Shown: positions 9,425-18,619, counted from the first letter of the stretch. The stretch is DNA of 38,149 nt from an uncultured Clostridia bacterium (GCA_946484195.1 CAMLSW010000007.1:1-38149), one strand, 5' to 3'. Numbers and translations: made by a program. Notes: generated by a model not told the origin, from the letters alone.

Positions 9425-11155
9425 ATGCAAGGATTAAAAGTGAAATTATTTACAGGTATATCGATGTTTGTGATAGTATTGTTAATATTAATAATCGGTG
9501 TATGGGCAGTGGAAGATGCTCGACGTATCAATTTAAGTGGAAGTATTGACTTTACAATATCAGAAGATTTACTATATGTAAAGGACATTAGAATAAGAAA
9601 TATAGACGATACAACAGGACAAGGTACAACAATAGATAATTTTCTTCCTGGATTTGTAGATGGTGATATAGATATCAATTTAGGGGAGTTTTCCACAGAG
9701 ACAAGTTTTACTCTTTTGTTTGATATAATCAACACCTCTACAGTCATATATGAAGCTAGTACTAATTCAACAATAGCTAATGCAACTATATCAGCAAGTG
9801 GTATTATAGCAGGTGATGGAATAGACCCAAGTACAATAACCGCTGATACTACACCATCAGGAACAATAGCACTTACTGTGGAAGTAATGAATGCAGGTTC
9901 TGTAAACCTTGATGGAATAGTAATAAACACGGAAAAAGTGCCAGTAGGATATATTTACGTATCAAATGTTCAAATAAATGATTCGACGCCTGACTCTACT
10001 ACTGATTATAATGGCGTTATGTCAGTTGATGATAGTTTAGATCTATCAAACATCACCTTTGAGACAGGGCGGACAGAGATAGTCTTATCAATGACCTCAT
10101 TAAATAAAAATTATATCAAAAACATAGTAAGTTATGATACTTTGAATAACACTACATCTTCAGATTTACTAGTACATTCAACAAGCCTTTATCTTCCTCA
10201 AAACCCAAGTGGACAGTTGTTAAGTGGAGAAAGTAGAGACCTTAAGATATATGTAAACAACAATACAGGCTCGCCTACAACTATCCCAGGACTTAAAGTA
10301 GCTTTCGAAGAAAAGACATCATTACTTCAAAATGATACCACAAACCAATACTACTATGTAGAGATGGGAACTATTATGGGGACAACTCAAAGTGAATATA
10401 TTAAGTGGAGATATATCTCAGCAGATGGCGAGAATAAGTACACGTATAATTCATCTACTGCACCTTCTGGCACAGGTTACTTTATTCTAGAGACAAATGT
10501 TTTAAATGCTGTTGGCTTAGATGGGACAAATAATATGATAGAATTGCCATTTAATGCTGATTGCATAGATGAGAGTGGAGGTGGAGTAAGTATAGCATAT
10601 CATCACAGACAGAACGGTTGGGAGAATATAGCGGCTAATGATTACTCAACAAGCAATATAAGACAATATATCAATGGTAATAACGCATATGATGATTATA
10701 CAGGCACATTGACAACAGGTTTGATTCCATCAGGCAGATATTCCAATATGTACACTGACTATAACATAGACCCAGAGAATGACTTAGTATTTCAAAACAT
10801 AATAGGAAGAAGTTTAGGGGATTTATATACAGGTATGGGCTGGAACGGAAATACATCATCACCAACATATTCAGATAGAACATTTCCAACTTTTAATGAA
10901 GGGGCGACAATAAAGTATACAGAAAGTGATGTAGATAAATTCTGGTTACTATCAGCCCAAGAGGCAATAAACCTTCTAGGAAGCTCGGATGCAGATAGAG
11001 TATGGCCAAGTGGTTCAGCTAATAGATATTGGCTCCGTTCGCCTCATTCATTTTATCTTTCTGCCTTTTATGTGTATACCTCGGGCTCAATCGCTAACAT
11101 GTATGTCTACTACGGTAATTACGCGGCTCGCCCAGCTTTCATATGTTCGATTTAA
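9425..11155 (+). CDS. leader-bearing cell-surface protein with DUF6273-like C-terminal domain; putative DGR target
   Basis: N-terminal hydrophobic leader, Thr/Ser/Asn-rich extracellular region, C-terminal WLLSAQEA...YWLRSP...ARPAF; strong RBS ggagga. Confidence 0.75.
   Translation: MQGLKVKLFTGISMFVIVLLILIIGVWAVEDARRINLSGSIDFTISEDLLYVKDIRIRNIDDTTGQGTTIDNFLPGFVDGDIDINLGEFSTETSFTLLFDIINTSTVIYEASTNSTIANATISASGIIAGDGIDPSTITADTTPSGTIALTVEVMNAGSVNLDGIVINTEKVPVGYIYVSNVQINDSTPDSTTDYNGVMSVDDSLDLSNITFETGRTEIVLSMTSLNKNYIKNIVSYDTLNNTTSSDLLVHSTSLYLPQNPSGQLLSGESRDLKIYVNNNTGSPTTIPGLKVAFEEKTSLLQNDTTNQYYYVEMGTIMGTTQSEYIKWRYISADGENKYTYNSSTAPSGTGYFILETNVLNAVGLDGTNNMIELPFNADCIDESGGGVSIAYHHRQNGWENIAANDYSTSNIRQYINGNNAYDDYTGTLTTGLIPSGRYSNMYTDYNIDPENDLVFQNIIGRSLGDLYTGMGWNGNTSSPTYSDRTFPTFNEGATIKYTESDVDKFWLLSAQEAINLLGSSDADRVWPSGSANRYWLRSPHSFYLSAFYVYTSGSIANMYVYYGNYAARPAFICSI
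11030..11155 (+). other. candidate DGR variable region (VR)
   Basis: WLRSPHSFYLSAFYVYTSGSIANMYVYYGNYAARPAF; A-depleted (about 21 of 123 nt versus about 22 of 60 just upstream), about 30 of 41 codons end in T/C, consistent with mutated AAY template codons. Confidence 0.55.
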
Positions 11156-11182
11156 AGCGGTAGAATTTGCACTTTAAAATAT

Positions 11183-11233
11183 AAAGCATATCCTTGGGTT
11201 TAAGTTTTTACTTTTGTAGGGATATGCTTTTGT
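11183..11233 (+). terminator. hairpin/terminator downstream of surface gene A
   Basis: aaagcatatcc ... ggatatgctttt inverted repeat followed by T-rich tract. Confidence 0.5.
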
Positions 11234-11244
11234 ATAATTTATAA

Positions 11245-11319
11245 TATCTTACCTCAAATTACTCCTTATCTTCAACAGAGATGATTGACGGGCAAAGTTA
11301 TAATGTCTATACTAAATAG
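11245..11319 (+). pseudogene. remnant of C-terminal tail of a BspA-like LRR surface protein
   Basis: Translation YLTSNYSLSSTEMIDGQSYNVYTK* aligns with the C-terminus of the 15830-18565 product (YVSRNFPNVSTEVIDGKSYTVYSK*); no start or upstream coding part. Confidence 0.7.
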
Positions 11320-11426
11320 GCGATTGAAAGGTTTAAGTTTGCAGTTAGGTCGGCTTTTGAATTTTAGAATTTATTAAATCTTATAAACTTGTTGATTTTT
11401 GAAAGAAAATTGGTTATAATTTAATT

Positions 11427-13019
11427 ATGATGAAAAAGAAAACAAAAGTTGAAAGTTTTGCAAAGACAAATGATGTTAAGGCCAATCAGCCAAAACCTGC
11501 AACTGAAAGTGCTAAGCTATCCTATAAAGTTTACGGCACCGACATCAATGTCACAGGTCAAGATTTTATAGATTACTACAAAACGCGTACAAAAATGATG
11601 GTTATGCGCTTTATGCTTGTTGGGCGCATTGACGATAAAGGCGTGTATAGGATAAAAGACGAGATTAAATATGACCTTATTCGCATAAACAAAGAGATTA
11701 GCGACAGTGGCGAAGATTTTTATAGGGCAAGTTCGCGATTTATAAACAAGTTCTTTTACTTTAATATAAAGATACAACAAATTGAAGATGGCAAGGCGAA
11801 GGCATCGCTATATCTTTCTGAGTTTGTTGATGATTTTCTTGAAGAGGAATATATTGTCTCTCATATAGCAGACTTTGTAGATGTATATGATGAGCATTTT
11901 AGAGCAAAGGTTAGGCAGGCTTACAATCTTATGGATGTGGCTGTCACAAATGACGAGCTTAAAATACCAAATCTTGCTGTGCTTATGCAAGATGAATACG
12001 ATATTAACGAATACATTGGCGGGCTTTATGACTTAGCATCACAAATTTATGTTATGAGGATGTTAAAACTTCTTGAAGCTAGCGGTGATGCCGATTGTCT
12101 TGAGATTATCAAAAGATATAAGGAACTTATAGTTGATAAGGATGAAAATGACCTCAAAGAAAAATACAAGTTTACCAAATACAAGGCATTACTTGACAGG
12201 GCTATAGATGAAAAGGGTGGCATTGAGAAATTAAATGTCAATAAAGACGAGCTTAAAAGTATTGTGCTTGAGATAAATAAGTCGGTCAAAGCCATTGACG
12301 GAGCGCAAAAACGTTCAGCAATGGTGGAGGTTCTAAAGACCGAAAAAGGTGGCGATTCATCCTCAGGCGGTGGTGGAAGTGGCAAAAAGACTGCCGGCAA
12401 AAAGTCACCTTCAGGTGGAGGCTCGGGTGGCGGAAATGACAAAAAAGCACCTAAAGCAGAAAAGTCTGATGGCCCTAAAAAGGATAAAGCAGAGGTCAAA
12501 CCACAAACTCAGCAGGTCGACAATAACGCTATACTTGCTGCCTACCTCAATACAGAAAGAAAAATTAGAGAACTTTTCGGCGAAGCTGATAGTCGAAGGA
12601 GACAAGCCGAAGAAGAGAGGCGCGCGAGAGAGGAGAGGCTTCGCAGAGAGGAAGAGGAAAGACTGCGTAGAGAAGAGGAGCGGGCTAGAGAGGAAACCGC
12701 TCACGATGCGGAAGAGGCAGAAGGAGATGACGATTTTGCTCTTACTGGTGACGCGGCAGTTGAAGCTGAGCCTGCTGAAAGCGATGTGGTCGCAGAAAAT
12801 GCGGGCGACTCTACAATAACAACTTCAGAAGAGGTAAGACCGCCAGAAACCGTCGCCACGATTACAGATACAACAATTACGGTAACCATAGTCAGTGATG
12901 ATGAGCTTGTAAGAACTGAAGATACAACGACGCCAGCGATTACACCGGTAGAGCGACCTTTGGAAGACGTGACTAATCCGCCAGTAGAGATTGACGAAGT
13001 TGAGCCAGAGGTGTACTAA
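11427..13019 (+). CDS. uncharacterized protein: globular N-terminus, Gly/Ser and Lys-rich linker, Arg/Glu-rich helix, acidic/Thr-rich tail
   Basis: 530-aa continuous ORF with terminator at 13018-13052; no recognised family. Confidence 0.65.
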   Translation: MMKKKTKVESFAKTNDVKANQPKPATESAKLSYKVYGTDINVTGQDFIDYYKTRTKMMVMRFMLVGRIDDKGVYRIKDEIKYDLIRINKEISDSGEDFYRASSRFINKFFYFNIKIQQIEDGKAKASLYLSEFVDDFLEEEYIVSHIADFVDVYDEHFRAKVRQAYNLMDVAVTNDELKIPNLAVLMQDEYDINEYIGGLYDLASQIYVMRMLKLLEASGDADCLEIIKRYKELIVDKDENDLKEKYKFTKYKALLDRAIDEKGGIEKLNVNKDELKSIVLEINKSVKAIDGAQKRSAMVEVLKTEKGGDSSSGGGGSGKKTAGKKSPSGGGSGGGNDKKAPKAEKSDGPKKDKAEVKPQTQQVDNNAILAAYLNTERKIRELFGEADSRRRQAEEERRAREERLRREEEERLRREEERAREETAHDAEEAEGDDDFALTGDAAVEAEPAESDVVAENAGDSTITTSEEVRPPETVATITDTTITVTIVSDDELVRTEDTTTPAITPVERPLEDVTNPPVEIDEVEPEVY

Positions 13020-13052
13020 AAAAAGACCTTTTTACTATAAAAGGTCTTTTTT
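13018..13052. terminator. intrinsic terminator
   Basis: aaaaaaagacctttttactataaaaggtctttttt. Confidence 0.75.
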
Positions 13053-13135
13053 ATTGGTTAAATTTCTTATATGAATATATTTTATAAGCAATTAATTTAG
13101 GGAATTTGTATAAGCCTTCTCATTTGCAATTACAA

Positions 13136-13825
13136 TTATTCTCTTTCCTCTTCGTCTTCACGGTGCAATTGTTGAGCTTTATAATATTTTCTAAAGCCTT
13201 CAGTAGACTTAAGAATTCTTGTTTGCTCGGCAACGGCGTCATATAACTGTGCACTTGCCTTTAAATCCTCGTTTGGTTTTAAAATGTAGTTGCCATATTG
13301 GTCGGTTGTTACGATTGTGTCAATAACTTTAGCCATATCAATACCAATTTCAGCCTCAGGATCGTTTGCATAGATATTGATTGCATTAGATAGCGCCGAA
13401 TTATCTTTTGAAACATATTTTGGTGCATCGCTTATATCTGTAAGCTTATAGTCACCCCAAACATTTTTGTAAGCACAATCACCCTTAAATAAAGAGCGAA
13501 GATGAAGATAGAACGATGAACTACAAAATGTTTTTCTGCTTTCTGGATTGCTGTCAAGTTCAACTAACAAAAATCTTAATTTTGAGCCCAAATTATTTGT
13601 GTTGACATTGGTTTGATCATCAGTAAAAAGCAATTTTCCTGAAGTTGCTTGGTTCATATAGCCTGCAATATGTGATTTAGCAAAGGTCAAATCGCCATTA
13701 TACGCAACAATATTGCTAAGTATTGCAAAGAGGTAGGCGTTGTTAGATTTAACTCTTTTAACTTGCTTTGGTGTCAACGTTGCGGTGGTTGCCCTATTAA
13801 AGATAAATGGATTTCTTTCTGTCAT
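13136..13825 (-). CDS. uncharacterized protein
   Basis: Start at MTERNPFIF after aaaaaggagaaaaat on minus strand; no recognised domain. Confidence 0.6.
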   Translation of the reverse strand: MTERNPFIFNRATTATLTPKQVKRVKSNNAYLFAILSNIVAYNGDLTFAKSHIAGYMNQATSGKLLFTDDQTNVNTNNLGSKLRFLLVELDSNPESRKTFCSSSFYLHLRSLFKGDCAYKNVWGDYKLTDISDAPKYVSKDNSALSNAINIYANDPEAEIGIDMAKVIDTIVTTDQYGNYILKPNEDLKASAQLYDAVAEQTRILKSTEGFRKYYKAQQLHREDEEERE

Positions 13826-13945
13826 ATTTTTCTCCTTTTTATCAAAAAAGATATTTCTGACTATATAATACCACACTTTTTAATATTTGTAAATAGCAAT
13901 TTTGCATTTTTGTATATTTTTTTTGATTTTTCACAACATAAAAGG

Positions 13946-15439
13946 GTGAAAAATTCGTTGAGTAAAGGCGCTTTAGTGCTTATGATAAGCGGTCTGATAT
14001 GCAAATTTTTTGGTGCATTGTTCAGACTCCCGCTTACAAACATACTTTCACTGCAAGGTATAGGCATTTTTCAAATGGTTATGTCTTTATATTCGCTTTC
14101 ACTAAGTCTTGTGTCTGGCGGTGTTACAAGCGCGCTCTCAAAATTGGTTTCAGGCGCCAGAGCCAAAGGGCAAGAGGTCAAGATTGGCGGATATTTTCGT
14201 TATGGACTTCTCTTCTCTGGTTGTATAAGCTTGGCAATTGGAGCCTTTTTCTTTATATTTTCAAACTTTATTGCCGTAGTTCAAGGAGCGTCACAGGCGT
14301 CAGCGTCATATATGCTTCTTGCTCTTCTCTTACCACTTGGTGCCATTATTGGAGTGCTTAGAGGTATTATTCAGGGATATGAAAATATGACGCCAACGGC
14401 AATAAGCCAAATAATAGAGCAGGCATTTAAATTTTGCTTTGGGCTTTTATTTGCCTACCTATTCTCACAAAGCACAGGGGGCGGTGTGTTTGGAGCTTTT
14501 TTAGGCATTACCATTGCCGAGGCGCTTGCTCTAATTTACCTTACTTTCGTTATAAAAAAATCTAAAATAAAAGCCGGGCGCTATAATGTAAGAAAAGAAT
14601 TTTTTAAGGCAGTTACTCCGCTTACTCTTTCAAATGTGATTTTACCTCTTGCTTTTGCTATTGAAACGCTTATAATCGTCTCACTGCTTGCAAATGCTGG
14701 GCTTAGCGGGGAGGATGCGACCACTTTATACGGGCTATCGAGCGGTGTGGTTGGGGCAATTATGCATTTCCCGCTTGTAATATCCTTGTCGGTTGCCGTT
14801 TCGCTCTTGCCAAAGATTTCATTTCTATCTGCCAAAAAGGACGCCGAAGCCGAGAAAAGGGTTGTTGGCAAGGCGTTTTCTATGATGTGGTTTTTGCTTT
14901 TTCCGTTGGTTGTAGGGATAAATAGTATAGCAAGAGTGCTTTATCCGCTTATCTATCCTTCTGTCACGGGGGAACTTTTGACTATAGCCTGTCAACTTTC
15001 GCTTTTAAGCGGTATTGCTGTAGTTTTAAATGGTTTTTCTCAAGTTTTAAATTCAATATTGCAGGCTAAGGGGTTTTATAATTACTCCTTGCTATTTTTG
15101 ACTTTAGGTGGCATAGGCAAGGTGCTTTCCCTTATCATCTTCACGCCGATAAATAATATAAACATCTTTGCTCTGCCAATATCGAACATAGTGCTATATT
15201 CCATCATCTGCATTTGCGCCCTTATCAAACTGGGTTCGGCGGTCAAGATTAACTTTTTCAACTTTTCACTGCCACTTTTGTCGTCGATTGTGATGTATAT
15301 GGTGGTGAAACTATGGCTTACCTTGTCAAGTAGCATCTTTGGAATAATAGGTGCAGTTATCCTAGGCGGTTTAACCTATTTAATATTATGCCTACCACTC
15401 GTGCTTGAGTATAGCAAAGACTTCAAACGCCAAGCCTAG
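13946..15439 (+). CDS. polysaccharide/oligosaccharide flippase of the MATE/MOP superfamily (SpoVB/MurJ-like)
   Basis: GALVLMISGLICKFFGALFRLPLTNILSLQGIGIFQMVMSLYSLSLSLVSGG; multi-TM; GTG start inferred (ORF is open upstream from 13763). Confidence 0.8.
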   Translation: MKNSLSKGALVLMISGLICKFFGALFRLPLTNILSLQGIGIFQMVMSLYSLSLSLVSGGVTSALSKLVSGARAKGQEVKIGGYFRYGLLFSGCISLAIGAFFFIFSNFIAVVQGASQASASYMLLALLLPLGAIIGVLRGIIQGYENMTPTAISQIIEQAFKFCFGLLFAYLFSQSTGGGVFGAFLGITIAEALALIYLTFVIKKSKIKAGRYNVRKEFFKAVTPLTLSNVILPLAFAIETLIIVSLLANAGLSGEDATTLYGLSSGVVGAIMHFPLVISLSVAVSLLPKISFLSAKKDAEAEKRVVGKAFSMMWFLLFPLVVGINSIARVLYPLIYPSVTGELLTIACQLSLLSGIAVVLNGFSQVLNSILQAKGFYNYSLLFLTLGGIGKVLSLIIFTPINNINIFALPISNIVLYSIICICALIKLGSAVKINFFNFSLPLLSSIVMYMVVKLWLTLSSSIFGIIGAVILGGLTYLILCLPLVLEYSKDFKRQA

Positions 15440-15462
15440 CGAGCCTTACGCTCGGCGTTTTA

Positions 15463-15613
15463 TATCATCCTCTTTGCCAGTTTATGCGGAGTAGTAAAGG
15501 TTAGTAGCATTTTTTGGTGATAATTTTGAGCGAAGTACGCCAATTTGCTTGACAAAAAATGCGGGGGGGGGTAAAATAGAGCTGTCAAAATATTTTTTGA
15601 CAGCTCTATTTTA
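15463..15613 (+). promoter_or_regulatory. upstream module copy B: TTGACA-17-TAAAAT with nine-G spacer tract and 19-bp-arm inverted repeat
   Basis: TTGACA 15549-15554, G9 at 15563-15571, TAAAAT 15572-15577; TAAAATAGAGCTGTCAAAA-tatt-TTTTGACAGCTCTATTTTA at 15572-15613. Confidence 0.65.
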
Positions 15614-15829
15614 TAATTTAACTTTAATATTTCGCCTAAAACTAATAAATTAAAAAATATTTTTAAATTTGTTGTTAATTTTGACGCCATTATGACGACA
15701 CACTTGTGACAACTAGAGAATTAAAGGTTAAAATAGGGGTGAATAATGCAAAAAATGTCGAATTTTTGCATAATACTAGATGATTTTACACAAATTAATA
15801 TCAAATAAAATAAAAAGGACGGAAGAAAA

Positions 15830-18565
15830 ATGAGTTTAAAGATGAAATTAATTTCAGCAATCTCGGCGTTTACCTTGGTATTAGGACTGCTCATAATGGG
15901 AGTATTTGCAGTAAACCAAGCCCAAGTAGATATGGGAGGAAGTATAACCTTTAACGCAGATGATGTCTATGCAAAAGTTACAGGAAGTGTAGCGAATGCG
16001 CAGGTTGCACCAACGGGTTTAGATGTAACCTATTCAGCTTATGAGACAGTAGGGGACCCTAGCGCGTGGGAAGAGCTTGATTTGCTTTTTGACTCTCAAG
16101 GCACGCCAGTAGTGATAACAATTACAGTAGAGAACCTTAGCACAGAGAGGAGTTTAACAGTAAATCTAACAGACACCATCTCCTCTAGCACTCCAAATCT
16201 AAACAAATCACTACAGAGGGATAGTAGTACATACTCAAGCGGAACCAATATAACCTTAGACCCAAAGGATAATGGAACAAGCACAACAACCTTTACAATA
16301 ACCTTGTCAGTTGCTGACCGCAACCAATCTCTCACTAACGCTCAATTTGACTATGACCTTAACCTCTATGATGAGAGTGCAGTACCAGAGGTTGTAACCT
16401 ACCCTATGTTTGGATTTGAATTAATAGAGGGATCAACAAATGAGGTTGAGATAACATCATATCCAACCGGAATATCCGAAGTAGTTATACCAGCAACATT
16501 TTCTATAGGTACAACACCAGTAACATCCTTTACAATGAATGAGGATGGTACAAGTGACATTCCAGGAGATTCAACAGGCGAGTTTGCTATGATGGCGTTA
16601 TACCTTGGCGGATTTTATTACACTCCACAGGGCGGAGAGCGAACATATTGTGCTAATATGATGGAGTTTGAAAATGTAATGGGAACAATAACGTTCCCAG
16701 CATATATTGAACCACAGTATACATTAAGTATAGGAGAGTATTCTGAAGAAAATCTTCAAATGTTTCAAATGTATATAATGGGGCTAATGGAGTTGCAAGG
16801 ACTTGGTTATAACGATGGAAACTTTTATTTTACAACAGCAGATGGGCAGTATAATAACACATTAGTCAATGCAACAGATATATACAATTCACTATCAAGT
16901 GTGCAAGACCCAACAGAGTTACAATCAATGTTTCCTATGCAGTTGAATTTGGCATCAACATTCGGAGCGCCTGTTTGTGTTGAAGGGGACGATTATACTG
17001 TTGTTGGTTTGGCGGATGGGTATTATGATTCAGCGCATCCTTCTTCATCATCTTCTGGAGTTTTTGTCTTAAACGAAGATATTACAAGTGTTGTTTTGCC
17101 TAATACATTAGAGTATATAGGGGAATGCGCTTTTTACGGATGCAGTAGTCTTGCATCAATAACTTTGCCATCTAGTTTAATAGGTATAGGTGACTTTGCA
17201 TTCATTGAGTGCAGTGGACTTACAAGCATAATATTACCTTTAAATTTAACAAATATAGGGAATAATGCTTTTTATCGTTGTTATGCTTTAGCCGAAGTAT
17301 ATAACTATAGCAGTATCAATATCATAGCTGATGAAACCGATAATGGTAGGGTAGGATGCTATGCAAAGGTAATATATAATGCAAGCGATCTAACAGGAGA
17401 GAAACCTGCAACAAGGATACAAACAATAGATAATGCACAATACTATGTGTATGAAGATGATTTTATAGCATTAGCACCTACTACAAGAAAAATAACATCT
17501 CTAACATTAGATGAACGTACAACTGAAATAAATCAATATGCATTTAATAACTTTGAGGAACTTGAAATAATAGATTTATACAATTGTAAAAACTTAAAAA
17601 GCATAGGACTCTTAGCGTTTGGGTCTTGCGATAGTCTTACAAGTATAGATTTAAGCAATTGTACAGGTTTAACAAGTATAGGCACATCAGCATTTTCTTA
17701 TTGCAGTATGCTTACAAATATAAGCCTTCCATCAAGTTTAGCAAGTATAAGAAGTGGTGAGGTTTATGATAATTTAGTTTTTTCCTCAGGCTTTGGAGCT
17801 TTTAGCAATTGTACAAATTTGCAACCTACAATAAAAGATAGTTATGGAGTGAAATATTTAGGTAATGTTGATAATCCATATTTAGTTCTATGGGACGGAA
17901 CAGGTTTAACCTCTACAGCATATACAGTCAATCCAAACTGTAAAATTATTTACACTGAAGCATTCTCTGGATGCAGTGAACTTACAAATATTATTTTACC
18001 AACAAGTCTAACAAATGTTGGGGCTGCAGCATTTGAGAATTGCACAAATTTACAGCCATCGGTAACAGATCAAGGTGTTAAATATTTAGGTAATGTTGAT
18101 AATCCGTATTTAGTGTTATTGGATGGTACAGGAGTGACGTCTACAACATATATAGTCAATTCAAATTGTAAAGTTATTTATAATTCTGCATTCTTGAGAT
18201 GCGGTGGACTTACAAGTATAACCTTGCCATCAAGTTTAACAAGTATAGGAAGTTTTGCATTCCGTGATTGCATTGGACTTACAAGTATTGAATTACCATC
18301 AAATTTAATCAATATAGATGTGTTTGCTTTCGAAGGTTGCAGTGGCTTAACAGAAGTAATAATAGATAGTGAGTATATATATGCTAATACGATTTCAAAT
18401 TTATTTGATTTGTGTGGCTCCTTATTAGGAAACTCGTCCATTACCACCGTCAAAGTTTTAACAAGTTTAACTGAAAGTGTGGAAAATAGTTATGTTTCTA
18501 GAAACTTTCCAAATGTTTCAACTGAAGTAATTGACGGAAAGAGTTATACTGTTTATTCTAAATAA
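15830..18565 (+). CDS. leader-bearing BspA-like leucine-rich-repeat (LRR_5) surface protein
   Basis: N-terminal hydrophobic leader similar to 9425 product; repeated (S/C)LTSI.LPSSLT.IG..AF..C units. Confidence 0.88.
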   Translation: MSLKMKLISAISAFTLVLGLLIMGVFAVNQAQVDMGGSITFNADDVYAKVTGSVANAQVAPTGLDVTYSAYETVGDPSAWEELDLLFDSQGTPVVITITVENLSTERSLTVNLTDTISSSTPNLNKSLQRDSSTYSSGTNITLDPKDNGTSTTTFTITLSVADRNQSLTNAQFDYDLNLYDESAVPEVVTYPMFGFELIEGSTNEVEITSYPTGISEVVIPATFSIGTTPVTSFTMNEDGTSDIPGDSTGEFAMMALYLGGFYYTPQGGERTYCANMMEFENVMGTITFPAYIEPQYTLSIGEYSEENLQMFQMYIMGLMELQGLGYNDGNFYFTTADGQYNNTLVNATDIYNSLSSVQDPTELQSMFPMQLNLASTFGAPVCVEGDDYTVVGLADGYYDSAHPSSSSSGVFVLNEDITSVVLPNTLEYIGECAFYGCSSLASITLPSSLIGIGDFAFIECSGLTSIILPLNLTNIGNNAFYRCYALAEVYNYSSINIIADETDNGRVGCYAKVIYNASDLTGEKPATRIQTIDNAQYYVYEDDFIALAPTTRKITSLTLDERTTEINQYAFNNFEELEIIDLYNCKNLKSIGLLAFGSCDSLTSIDLSNCTGLTSIGTSAFSYCSMLTNISLPSSLASIRSGEVYDNLVFSSGFGAFSNCTNLQPTIKDSYGVKYLGNVDNPYLVLWDGTGLTSTAYTVNPNCKIIYTEAFSGCSELTNIILPTSLTNVGAAAFENCTNLQPSVTDQGVKYLGNVDNPYLVLLDGTGVTSTTYIVNSNCKVIYNSAFLRCGGLTSITLPSSLTSIGSFAFRDCIGLTSIELPSNLINIDVFAFEGCSGLTEVIIDSEYIYANTISNLFDLCGSLLGNSSITTVKVLTSLTESVENSYVSRNFPNVSTEVIDGKSYTVYSK
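17801..18196 (+). repeat. intragenic duplication of LRR-insert unit
   Basis: NCTNLQPTIKDSYGVKYLGNVDNPYLVLWDGTGLTSTAYTVNPNCKIIY versus NCTNLQPSVTDQGVKYLGNVDNPYLVLLDGTGVTSTTYIVNSNCKVIY. Confidence 0.8.
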
Positions 18566-18619
18566 GGCTTTTTAATGGGAAATCAGCGAAGGCTTAGATA
18601 TATTTTTGATTAATTTAAT

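Noticed and set aside
9412-9930. 172-aa minus-strand ORF opposite the surface gene
   Set aside because: Shadow ORF antisense to a well-supported CDS; no RBS or recognisable domain.
10989-11177. 62-aa plus-strand ORF overlapping the DGR-like tail in another frame
   Set aside because: No RBS; the long in-frame surface ORF explains the region.
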